Assembly: GCA_039806065.1 (NCBI GenBank)
Contig: JBDKJS010000187.1
Location: 1-5,457 of the forward strand
Source of the DNA: JBDKJS01 sp039806065
GTDB lineage: Bacteria; Bacteroidota; Bacteroidia; AKYH767-A; 2013-40CM-41-45
DNA: 5,457 bases
Direction: 5' to 3'
A program made the translations under genes and the position numbers. Below, piece by piece: positions 1 to 4,972 of the stretch. The number at the start of each line of letters is the position of its first letter. Positions within the stretch are counted from its first letter, which is position 1. The notes below the pieces were generated by a model, which was not told the DNA's origin, ran no database searches, and saw only the letters and a program-made list of their open reading frames with translations.

Positions 1-180
1 TTTTCCTGTATAAGGGCCAGCAGCTTGGCTGATAATTACCTGCTTATTGGGTGTAAGCCCAGATAACCCTGTAATTTGAAATGAGCCGCTATTTTTTGCG
101 ATAGTGCTTATGTTTACTTCAACACTAGTAACAGAAACGCTGCCGCTTGGTAGATTCCTTATTTGTTTAGCATCAATCAT
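1..180 (-). CDS. Partial tail fibre/receptor-binding-like protein (N-terminal 60 residues)
   Basis: The ATG at 180-178 opens a reading frame with no stop to the left edge, so 60 codons are visible and the rest lies outside the window. Its A is shared with the TAA of the preceding gene (TAATG), a one-base overlap that suggests translational coupling and supports this start. The protein begins MIDAKQIRNLPSG, closely paralleling the MINGKQINDG opening of the gene just upstream, so the two probably share a short attachment or capping segment. The following residues alternate hydrophobic and polar (SVSVTSVEVNISTI, then a Gly/Pro-rich stretch ending QAAGPYTGK), as expected of beta-structured phage fibre modules. 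Its position at the end of a run of fibre genes supports a tail or fibre role. The specific function is inferred only, and no catalytic motif is visible in the fragment. Confidence 0.7.
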   Translation of the reverse strand, partial: MIDAKQIRNLPSGSVSVTSVEVNISTIAKNSGSFQITGLSGLTPNKQVIISQAAGPYTGK

Positions 181-965
181 TATACATTGTATTCAAATGA
201 AATTTTATCGGTGGCGGCTAACTGATAACCTGCTATTGAACCATTCCAATACAACCTATCACCAGATACTACTGCATTGTATGCCCTTGCGGTTGCCCCA
301 CTATCTCCACTGAAGTAGCAATCTTTAGTTTTTACTGCATTTCCAATTTCAGGCTCGTCTCCATTTACCACCACTTTTACATAACTACCAGAAGATGGTG
401 TAGCAGCCATTGTAGTGCTACAAGCCAAATCATTATCCGTAACCGTTACACTTGCTACCATGAACTTATTAGCTGTTGATGGGTTAGCACCGCTAAATGT
501 TACGAATGCAGATACTGTAATGTTTGTTGTACCTACTATTATAGCACCTGTGTTGGTAATACGGAAAGATTTGTTGCCATCTGTACCTTCTTCTACACTT
601 ACAGCGGCCTGTGGGGTTACTTCAGTATTGCCATCAGCATCCGTAGCCCTTGTAGCTGCTGCGGCAGCGCCATTGTAAACGTATATCCAATTTTGACTGG
701 CGGTTGTTTGCCCATACGCCAAAAACCTATCTCCATTATTCATAGTAACGCCACCAATAGTAGCACCCGGGGATGATAGGTTAATATTTGTAGAAGATGC
801 TGCCCTAACACTATTTTTCCAATCTTGGTTATTTACTGATTGTTGTATCTGCGTATCAACATACGTTTTTGATGCTGGCGCATTGGCACTAGAAGGGGTA
901 GGTGGTAATGCGGCTATTTTTGCTTCTGTAATTGTGCCATCATTAATTTGTTTTCCGTTTATCAT
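180..965 (-). CDS. Tail fibre protein, 261 aa, with common phage fibre beta module
   Basis: Probable virion tail fibre or adhesin subunit. Residues 1-20 are a short N-terminal segment (MINGKQINDGTITEAKI) resembling the starts of many phage fibre proteins. Residues 20-47 form a Pro/Ala/Ser-rich linker followed by a possible short helix (SKTYVDTQIQQSV). Residues 48-153 match from memory a widespread tail-fibre module: VRAASSTNINLSSPGATIGG, then GDR, IYVYNG, ATRATDADGNTEVTP, VEEGT and a closing GTTNITV. Residues 166-261 form a second beta domain holding the only two cysteines (C182, C216) and ending GDRLYWNGSIAGYQL...DKISFEYNV. The ATG at 965 follows the previous stop by 10 nt with an A-rich leader (AAGCAAAAAA) and no Shine-Dalgarno. 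The last base of the stop is shared with the next start. The fibre role is well supported by module similarity; the receptor and oligomeric state (probably trimeric) are inference. Confidence 0.82.
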   Translation of the reverse strand: MINGKQINDGTITEAKIAALPPTPSSANAPASKTYVDTQIQQSVNNQDWKNSVRAASSTNINLSSPGATIGGVTMNNGDRFLAYGQTTASQNWIYVYNGAAAAATRATDADGNTEVTPQAAVSVEEGTDGNKSFRITNTGAIIVGTTNITVSAFVTFSGANPSTANKFMVASVTVTDNDLACSTTMAATPSSGSYVKVVVNGDEPEIGNAVKTKDCYFSGDSGATARAYNAVVSGDRLYWNGSIAGYQLAATDKISFEYNV

Positions 966-975
966 TTTTTTTGCT
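966..975 (-). promoter_or_regulatory. A-rich translation leader without Shine-Dalgarno
   Basis: The 10-nt gap reads GCAAAAAAAA in sense orientation, directly after the TAA of the 129-residue protein gene and directly before the ATG of the 261-residue fibre gene. It has no purine-rich GGAGG core. A-rich leaders without Shine-Dalgarno are known to be typical of Bacteroidota translation initiation. Together with similarly A/T-rich leaders before the starts at 3256 and 3031, it supports the host inference. Confidence 0.45.
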
Positions 976-1365
976 TTAGTATTTTTTAAATAAAAGTTTG
1001 TCGGCAGTGTTTAATTCAAAACTGTTCAACCAAGTAAGGTGTACATTTAATCCAGATAAGCCAATCATATAATCTTCACCTTCATAATAATTTACACCAT
1101 TCACCTCAAGCTCATTATACCCAGCGGGGGTAGATATGATATTGAAACTAGTTTGCCCGTTTGATATGACTACTAAAGTCATAGTATATAAAGTACCTGA
1201 TTGCCCAGCAGGCCCTTGTGCACCTATATTACCAAACTCTACCTCAATACCATCAATCAAACCATCTTCAAACTCAACCAATACATCGCCGCCAGAATAT
1301 TGAAGCATAAGCTCAATATCCTTTACAGGGTTGTGGATGATTTCTATTTCAATATTGCTTGCCAT
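976..1365 (-). CDS. Small fibre-tip-like protein, 129 aa, with collagen-like linker
   Basis: Probable tail-fibre or baseplate-decorating protein. Residues 1-46 are acidic and beta-prone (ASNIEIEIIHNPVKDIEL, then VLVEFEDGLIDGIEVEFG). Residues 48-57 are a short collagen-like Gly-X-Y run (GAQGPAGQSG), a common trimerising linker in phage fibres. Residues 58-129 resemble the beta-hairpin fibre module of the form QTxFxI...ELEVNGVxYxEGxDY...L.FxxY. The frame stays open upstream to an ATG at 1416, which would add 17 residues and overlap the previous gene by 68 nt. I prefer the ATG at 1365, where MASNIEIEI starts cleanly and the overlap is only 17 nt. Upstream is a BppU-like protein and downstream a fibre, so a tail-tip assembly role is the natural inference. 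No enzymatic motif is visible. Confidence 0.75.
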   Translation of the reverse strand: MASNIEIEIIHNPVKDIELMLQYSGGDVLVEFEDGLIDGIEVEFGNIGAQGPAGQSGTLYTMTLVVISNGQTSFNIISTPAGYNELEVNGVNYYEGEDYMIGLSGLNVHLTWLNSFELNTADKLLFKKY

Positions 1366-1726
1366 TAATGTTAAATACGATATAGGTATATACAGTTGTA
1401 TCTGGTCTTGTAACAACCATAATCAATCTGCCAGTACCTGTTTTTAAAATATCTCTTATGTCTTGCCACATAAGTTGCATGTTTAATATTTCTGTGCCGA
1501 CTCTTGAAAGAAAATCACCACTAGCCTGACCTGACAAAAGCGTATATGCTTTCTTTTCAGTTTTACCCTGCTTTAAATAAAATGTAAATCCGTGGCTACT
1601 AATGTCAATTACTACTTTAGGTGTTACGGAGGTGTCATACAACCTCATTGAAAGGGGGATGTTATCATAATCACTTATGTTAACATCTACTTTCTTTGCC
1701 CTCGATGTGTTTATTAATGGTGTCAT
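1349..1726 (-). CDS. Small beta-rich baseplate-like protein, 125 aa (BppU N-terminus-like)
   Basis: Probably a baseplate or fibre-anchoring beta-sandwich protein. The residue pattern (VNISDYDNIPLSMRLYD, then VIDISSHGFTFYLKQGKT, then MQLMWQDIRDILKTGTGRLI, ending YTYIVFNINGKQY) resembles the N-terminal domain of phage baseplate upper proteins and related beta-sandwich modules, in which a disordered-to-strand opening is followed by an 'ID(L/I)SG..F.F' strand and a late 'G.y...' strand. This is fold-level recognition from memory, not a search. Here the domain stands alone as a 125-residue protein; in many phages it is fused to a fibre. The ATG at 1726-1724 overlaps the TGA of the preceding cell-wall enzyme gene as ATGA, which fixes the start. 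The 3' end overlaps the next gene by 17 nt. It could alternatively be a small tail-completion protein. Confidence 0.65.
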   Translation of the reverse strand: MTPLINTSRAKKVDVNISDYDNIPLSMRLYDTSVTPKVVIDISSHGFTFYLKQGKTEKKAYTLLSGQASGDFLSRVGTEILNMQLMWQDIRDILKTGTGRLIMVVTRPDTTVYTYIVFNINGKQY

Positions 1727-2262
1727 TTGTTCTCTATTAATAAGTAAGGCAGCCTCCGCTGTCCCTCATCACTCATCATTTTATAAACTGTTTTTTGAAA
1801 CTCCAACCACTGATCTTTAAACACAGTTTGGCAAGCCGCACTATTAGTGTTCAATGTGCCGCCGCTGTGCAGGTTAGGGGTAATAATGCGCTTCACACCT
1901 GTTTGCCCATCCCTGTGTCCTGGCAAGCCCTCGTCTGGAGTATCTGGCCTAAAAGCGTCATAAGGCTTAGGCCCACTAATGCCATGCTTGCCTTTTTTAT
2001 AAAAGTGCAACCCTACTGCCACAGTGCCGATACCAAATTTATGTTTAGAAGGATCTGTGTTTGCATTAAAAGTTTGAAAATAGTTAGGCCCTACGAGTAC
2101 CATTGCATCATCATAAATACCTCGGTCGTTTACACCAGGCACTCCCATACTATTTTTGTAATACCCTCTAATTGCTACTACATATACAGACTCCGTAAAA
2201 GTTTCTCCACTTGCTTTTATTAGCTCTGCAACCTCTGCTGGTGTTATCTTAGGTCTTTTCAT
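1723..2262 (-). CDS. Putative endolysin-like cell-wall enzyme, YkuD-like motif, 179 aa
   Basis: Probable peptidoglycan-active phage enzyme, likely the muralytic component of the lysis cassette. The core resembles a phage protein family with the pattern RGYY...GxxGVNDRGIYDDA (residues 32-53), TFNANTDPS (64-72), a Gly-rich strand segment (77-100) and a signature LHSGG...NSAACQT (131-146). H132, S141 and C144 fall in the arrangement of the L,D-transpeptidase (YkuD) His-x-Gly ... Ser-x-Gly-Cys motif, with the usual Gly before Cys replaced by Ala (A143). W152 follows in the conserved-looking DQW. No signal peptide is evident, so access to the wall would depend on the holin. The ATG at 2262 overlaps the spanin-like stop as ATGA, and its own stop overlaps the next start the same way. 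The YkuD relationship and the choice between hydrolase and transpeptidase are inference. The lysis role rests mainly on neighbours. Confidence 0.7.
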   Translation of the reverse strand: MKRPKITPAEVAELIKASGETFTESVYVVAIRGYYKNSMGVPGVNDRGIYDDAMVLVGPNYFQTFNANTDPSKHKFGIGTVAVGLHFYKKGKHGISGPKPYDAFRPDTPDEGLPGHRDGQTGVKRIITPNLHSGGTLNTNSAACQTVFKDQWLEFQKTVYKMMSDEGQRRLPYLLIENK

Positions 2263-2813
2263 CGCTTACTAATTTTATATTTTTTTAAAATAAAACCCGC
2301 ACCATTGCTTAGTATAAAAAATCCACCTAAAAGCAATAACAAAGTTACCAATCCCACTCCCTTTGTTTGGCTATGTTTGCCTTTATCAATGCTTTCAATC
2401 TTATGATTCATGCTATCAAGTGCATCGGCCACCATGCTTAAAAATTGATTGCGCCAGGTACTATCTGTTTGCTTGCTGGCTTCCTCTTTAGTGCCACGGC
2501 CACCCTCGTAAATAATAGTGGCCGGTTGGCCTTGATGATAATAATTATTAGTAACATTAGTATCAGGCTTGGCAAACTGCTTTATCACCCTCCACCATTC
2601 GCTTTCCTCTTTCGTTTTATTCTCCGCAGTAGATACAGAACCAGCATTGTTACTATCAATGATTGATGTTGATTGTTTTTTTACAGATGTGCTATCAGCT
2701 TTAGCACTCTTCTTTTGTTTAAGCACCTCGCAGCCCGTAAATAGACTTACTAGCCATGCTATCAGCAAAGCCATCAATAGCCACAACAATTTGATTTTAA
2801 TATTAAATTTCAT
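2259..2813 (-). CDS. Candidate unimolecular spanin (lipoprotein with C-terminal TM), 184 aa
   Basis: Residues 1-27 form a lipoprotein-type signal: a basic N-terminus (KFNIKIK), a long hydrophobic core (LLWLLMALLIAWLVSLF) and a lipobox-like FTGC with C28, the only cysteine in the protein, as the lipidation site. Residues 29-150 are a polar Lys/Ser/Thr/Gln-rich region expected in the periplasm, including a Trp pair (W73, W74) and a probable amphipathic stretch near 118-143. Residues about 152-175 are a strong transmembrane segment (GVGLVTLLLLLGGFFIL) followed by a basic tail (KKYKISKR). An outer-membrane lipid anchor plus a C-terminal inner-membrane helix in one chain is the known architecture of unimolecular spanins such as phage T1 gp11. 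Position between holin-like and endolysin-like genes, with ATGA overlaps on both sides, supports a lysis role. The Phe at lipobox -3 is atypical. A generic phage membrane lipoprotein is the alternative. Confidence 0.68.
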   Translation of the reverse strand: MKFNIKIKLLWLLMALLIAWLVSLFTGCEVLKQKKSAKADSTSVKKQSTSIIDSNNAGSVSTAENKTKEESEWWRVIKQFAKPDTNVTNNYYHQGQPATIIYEGGRGTKEEASKQTDSTWRNQFLSMVADALDSMNHKIESIDKGKHSQTKGVGLVTLLLLLGGFFILSNGAGFILKKYKISKR

Positions 2814-3031
2814 TCATTTGGCTTTTTGCTTTGTCCATATAAATAACCATTGATACCTCCAACTAAACCTCCAAGGATAAACCCTAAACTCATATTAAGG
2901 CTATCCTTATTACCCTCTGGTATTGGCTTAAAAATCATGAGAAACAGGGCTACAAATGAACCTAGTACTGATATAATTGCAATGATGTTTCTTATCTCCG
3001 TAACACCAACTTTTTTCCAAAACTCTTTCAT
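2810..3031 (-). CDS. Holin-like two-TM membrane protein, 73 aa
   Basis: A small membrane protein with a charged N-terminus (MKEFWKKVGVTEIRN), a hydrophobic segment at about residues 15-35 (IIAIISVLGSFVALFLMIF), a short polar loop (KPIPEGNKDS), a second segment at about 46-66 that is Gly-rich (MSLGFILGGLVGGINGYLY) and a charged tail (QSKKPNE). Two helices with short charged termini in about 70 residues fit a class II holin, antiholin or holin-like accessory protein. It begins 6 nt after the stop of another small two-helix protein, and its TGA overlaps the spanin-like start as ATGA, so it belongs to the same coupled lysis group. Sequence alone cannot show which of the two small proteins forms the lesion and which modulates it. 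Holins are too divergent for me to name a family. Confidence 0.65.
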   Translation of the reverse strand: MKEFWKKVGVTEIRNIIAIISVLGSFVALFLMIFKPIPEGNKDSLNMSLGFILGGLVGGINGYLYGQSKKPNE

Positions 3032-3037
3032 GATATA

Positions 3038-3256
3038 TTATTTTTTACGTTTTAAATACTTAGCCACCAAATGTTTGCCCAATACACCAGCTCCACCACT
3101 TACAAGGGCCACAAAGGCCATCCACAGCAGATCAGCTCCATTGCTCATAATCGTATCCCAGTTTATTTTCGCCAGTTGTGTATAAGCTCCTCCGCCTATA
3201 GTACCACATATAAAGGCCGTCATCGTGTCCCATGTGTATTTCATAGTATGAGCCAT
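3038..3256 (-). CDS. Holin-like small membrane protein, 72 aa
   Basis: First gene of the probable lysis block, 10 nt after the fibre stop. It has a weak hydrophobic, Gly-rich segment at about residues 11-28 (TMTAFICGTIGGGAYTQL), a polar loop (AKINWDTIMSNGAD), a stronger hydrophobic segment at about 43-62 (LLWMAFVALVSGGAGVLG) and a very basic C-terminus (KYLKRKK), as in many class II holins. In-frame ATGs occur at residue 1 (3256) and residue 5 (3244). A dual start could give two forms, as in lambda S, but here the extra residues (MAHT) carry no added positive charge, so this is only a possibility. I chose 3256 because it leaves the shorter gap after the fibre gene. Small size, two helices and position before spanin-like and endolysin-like genes support a holin role without proving it. 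Confidence 0.63.
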   Translation of the reverse strand: MAHTMKYTWDTMTAFICGTIGGGAYTQLAKINWDTIMSNGADLLWMAFVALVSGGAGVLGKHLVAKYLKRKK

Positions 3257-3266
3257 TATTTAATTT

Positions 3267-4970
3267 TTACGGTGCATAACCAACTGCTGTGCATATGAAT
3301 GAAAATCTTCTATTGCTAATATCAATTGGTGTAAATCTTACTTCTATTCTTACATTAGTTGTGTCTGCTCTTAATCTCCCAACAGTTCCTAAATCATCTG
3401 AAGCTGTTCCAGAAACATCTGAAGTGTTTCCTCCTAAAGTTATAATTTGAGGTGGTAAACTAATACCTAATACAGTTAATGTTGAAGCAGTTGTTGGGTC
3501 TATATCTATTTCTCCACTAATTGTATAAACGCTATCAACTCTACTCCAATTACATTGATAAGCTGTTGATGCACCTATGTTTGTTGTATTAAATAGTGTG
3601 GGTGTATATGAACCTGAATTGATAATGCCACCTGATGCTTCATCTTTCCAACCTCTTACACCGCTAGCATCAGTTCCATAAACTTTATTATTGCCAGGGC
3701 TGGCTAAATCGTTTAATAAATTTATTGTATTACCACTTCGAGAAATAGAATGCTGGAATGTTAAGACGTTTTCTTTGTTGTTCCAAGTGTTTTTTAATGT
3801 AGCATCTATTGAAAGTAAATTACTTGCTAAATCAAAATCACTTGCTGCAAAGGAGTTAAATCGTAAAGTATTACCAGTTTTACTATCGTAATTTGCAAGT
3901 CCACCACCTAAGTTTGCGCCAGTATTAGATTCGCCTAAATTTGTTGCTGAAATAGTATACGGAGAAGTTCCAGAACCGTTTCCAGTTATATTAATATTTG
4001 AACCGGAAACTATATCCGTACCTCTTCCGAAAATTTTCCAATCCGTTCCGTTACTTACATAAGTTGTCCAATCTCCCCCTATTGGTTGTATGACCCCCCC
4101 TTCTTCTACGGCTCCTCCAAAACTTGAAATTGACAAGGTGCCGCCAGTGCCATTTTTAATATAGTATTTTTTTCCGGCATTGCCAACGGCAGTCGGAAGG
4201 TTTATTGTGCTTCCATTTGTTTTTTCAATATAATCATCAGTTAAAGTTGCGTTGTAAGTAAAAGGTGAACCGTGTATGGAATAATTATATCCGTTAATTG
4301 AAGTGGCGTAATTTGGGATATTAAAAACTCCAGTTGAATTATTGTAAGTTGCTGCTCCTGAATTTCCTGTTGTTGTTAAACTTATTGCAGACCTTGAACG
4401 GGCATTTGTAAAATACAAATTACCACTTTCTGAAACATGGCTTGTGTTAGCAGGTATAGTAATTACACCTGTTGAATTATTGTACCCAGCTACACCACTT
4501 GTAAAAGATAGTGATTGCCTTGCTCTTGCATTGGTAAAGTATAAATTTGCACCCTCTGCTAAATTAGTAGTTGTTTTACCCGCAAACTTTGTATCAAAAA
4601 GCGGGTCGGTTTCGGTGTAAGATGTTAAATAAGTATTGCCATCCAAACTACCATCGCCTTTTACAAACTGTACCGCTGTGCCGTTAATACTGGGAAGCCA
4701 TGTCGTACCGTTGCTTCTTGGTATGCCTGCGGGGGGATATGCCATTGAGCCGATACCAGCCGACAATACATACTCATGCACCGCCTTAGCCGTTGGCAAC
4801 GTTTTAGTGTAATTGCTCCAATTAACGCCGTTGCCTACATTAGTAATAGTATCAAACCTATAATTACGCAGAAATATACCCTTACGGGCATTCAGCAAAT
4901 CAGTATTAGTTGTTTGGCTAATTGCCACACTGCTAATAAACACCACCGCTATCAAAAAAATCTTTCTCAT
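3267..4970 (-). CDS. Tail fibre/receptor-binding protein with signal peptide, 567 aa
   Basis: Large modular fibre. Residues 1-19 look like a Sec signal peptide (MRKIFLIAVVFISSVAISQ). Residues 20-135 are an N-terminal region ending YTETDPLFDTKFAGK. Residues 137-219 hold two copies of a fibre repeat (GANLYFTNARARQSLS... and SGNLYFTNARSRSAIS..., each closing YNNSTGV...IP). Residues 228-315 resemble a common fibre module (DDYIEKTNGSTINLPTAVG, GKKYYIKNGTGG, a Gly-rich turn, VSNGTDWKIFG). Residues 320-445 are further Gly/Asn-rich beta segments (SGSNINITGNGSGTSPYTIS). Residues 450-567 form a C-terminal beta domain (SYTPTLFNTTNIGAS.AYQCNWSRVDSVYTISGEIDIDPT...LGISLP), the likely receptor-binding tip. 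The frame is open to an ATG at 5006, but the ATG at 4970 gives a clean signal peptide and a 2-nt gap after the previous stop. The role is well supported; receptor specificity and the purpose of the signal peptide are unknown. Confidence 0.82.
   Translation of the reverse strand: MRKIFLIAVVFISSVAISQTTNTDLLNARKGIFLRNYRFDTITNVGNGVNWSNYTKTLPTAKAVHEYVLSAGIGSMAYPPAGIPRSNGTTWLPSINGTAVQFVKGDGSLDGNTYLTSYTETDPLFDTKFAGKTTTNLAEGANLYFTNARARQSLSFTSGVAGYNNSTGVITIPANTSHVSESGNLYFTNARSRSAISLTTTGNSGAATYNNSTGVFNIPNYATSINGYNYSIHGSPFTYNATLTDDYIEKTNGSTINLPTAVGNAGKKYYIKNGTGGTLSISSFGGAVEEGGVIQPIGGDWTTYVSNGTDWKIFGRGTDIVSGSNINITGNGSGTSPYTISATNLGESNTGANLGGGLANYDSKTGNTLRFNSFAASDFDLASNLLSIDATLKNTWNNKENVLTFQHSISRSGNTINLLNDLASPGNNKVYGTDASGVRGWKDEASGGIINSGSYTPTLFNTTNIGASTAYQCNWSRVDSVYTISGEIDIDPTTASTLTVLGISLPPQIITLGGNTSDVSGTASDDLGTVGRLRADTTNVRIEVRFTPIDISNRRFSFICTAVGYAP
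4094..4100 (-). repeat. G7 homopolymer inside the fibre gene
   Basis: Seven consecutive G in sense orientation (C7 on the given strand) encode parts of residues E290-G291-G292-V293 of the fibre within an AT-rich stretch. Gain of one G would reach a TAA within about 17 codons, and loss of one G would reach a TAG within about 6. Slippage either way would remove the C-terminal half of the protein. Confidence 0.6.
4314..4562 (-). repeat. Two degenerate tail-fibre repeats (NLYFTNARAR type)
   Basis: Two tandem coding repeats of about 42-46 codons lie inside the 567-residue fibre gene. Copy 1 (4452-4562) encodes LAEGANLYFTNARARQSLS through YNNSTGVITIP. Copy 2 (4314-4436) encodes VSESGNLYFTNARSRSAIS through YNNSTGVFNIP. 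At DNA level a 14-nt identity (gttgaattattgta) occurs at 4333-4346 and 4471-4484, 138 nt apart. Such repeats are known in trimeric phage fibre shafts and favour recombination that changes fibre length. Confidence 0.75.
4914..4970 (-). other. Signal-peptide coding segment of the tail fibre
   Basis: This segment encodes residues 1-19 of the fibre: a positive N-region (MRK), a hydrophobic core (IFLIAVVFISSVA) and ISQ near the expected cleavage point. The ending is typical of exported proteins in Flavobacteriia and Chitinophagaceae. Phage virion proteins are normally assembled in the cytoplasm, so this element is unexpected. Cleavage position and actual export are inference. Confidence 0.6.
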
Positions 4971-4972
4971 CG

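Noticed and set aside
415..678. Plus-strand open frame of 87 codons
   Set aside because: It lies opposite the well-supported 261-residue fibre gene. Its Ala/Val/Leu-rich composition mirrors the antisense of that gene's Ala/Thr/Asn-rich codons, and no gene runs on the plus strand elsewhere.
1366..1416. Upstream ATG at 1416 extending the 129-residue protein by 17 residues
   Set aside because: It would overlap the preceding gene by 68 nt, and the added residues show no fibre-like feature. The ATG at 1365 leaves a small overlap. Proteomics could still change this.
1795..2223. Plus-strand open frame of 142 codons
   Set aside because: It is antisense to the endolysin-like gene, which has recognisable motifs and ATGA junctions at both ends. 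The plus-strand product has no recognisable domain.
2850..3185. Plus-strand open frame of 111 codons spanning both holin-like genes
   Set aside because: It crosses the boundary of two minus-strand genes, has no recognisable motif, and its hydrophobic patches are expected from the antisense of membrane-protein codons.
4731..4736. G6 run on the given strand (C6 in sense) as a second slippage site
   Set aside because: It lies in the more GC-rich N-terminal part of the fibre gene and encodes an ordinary Pro-Pro-Ala stretch. Six bases is less notable than the G7 tract.
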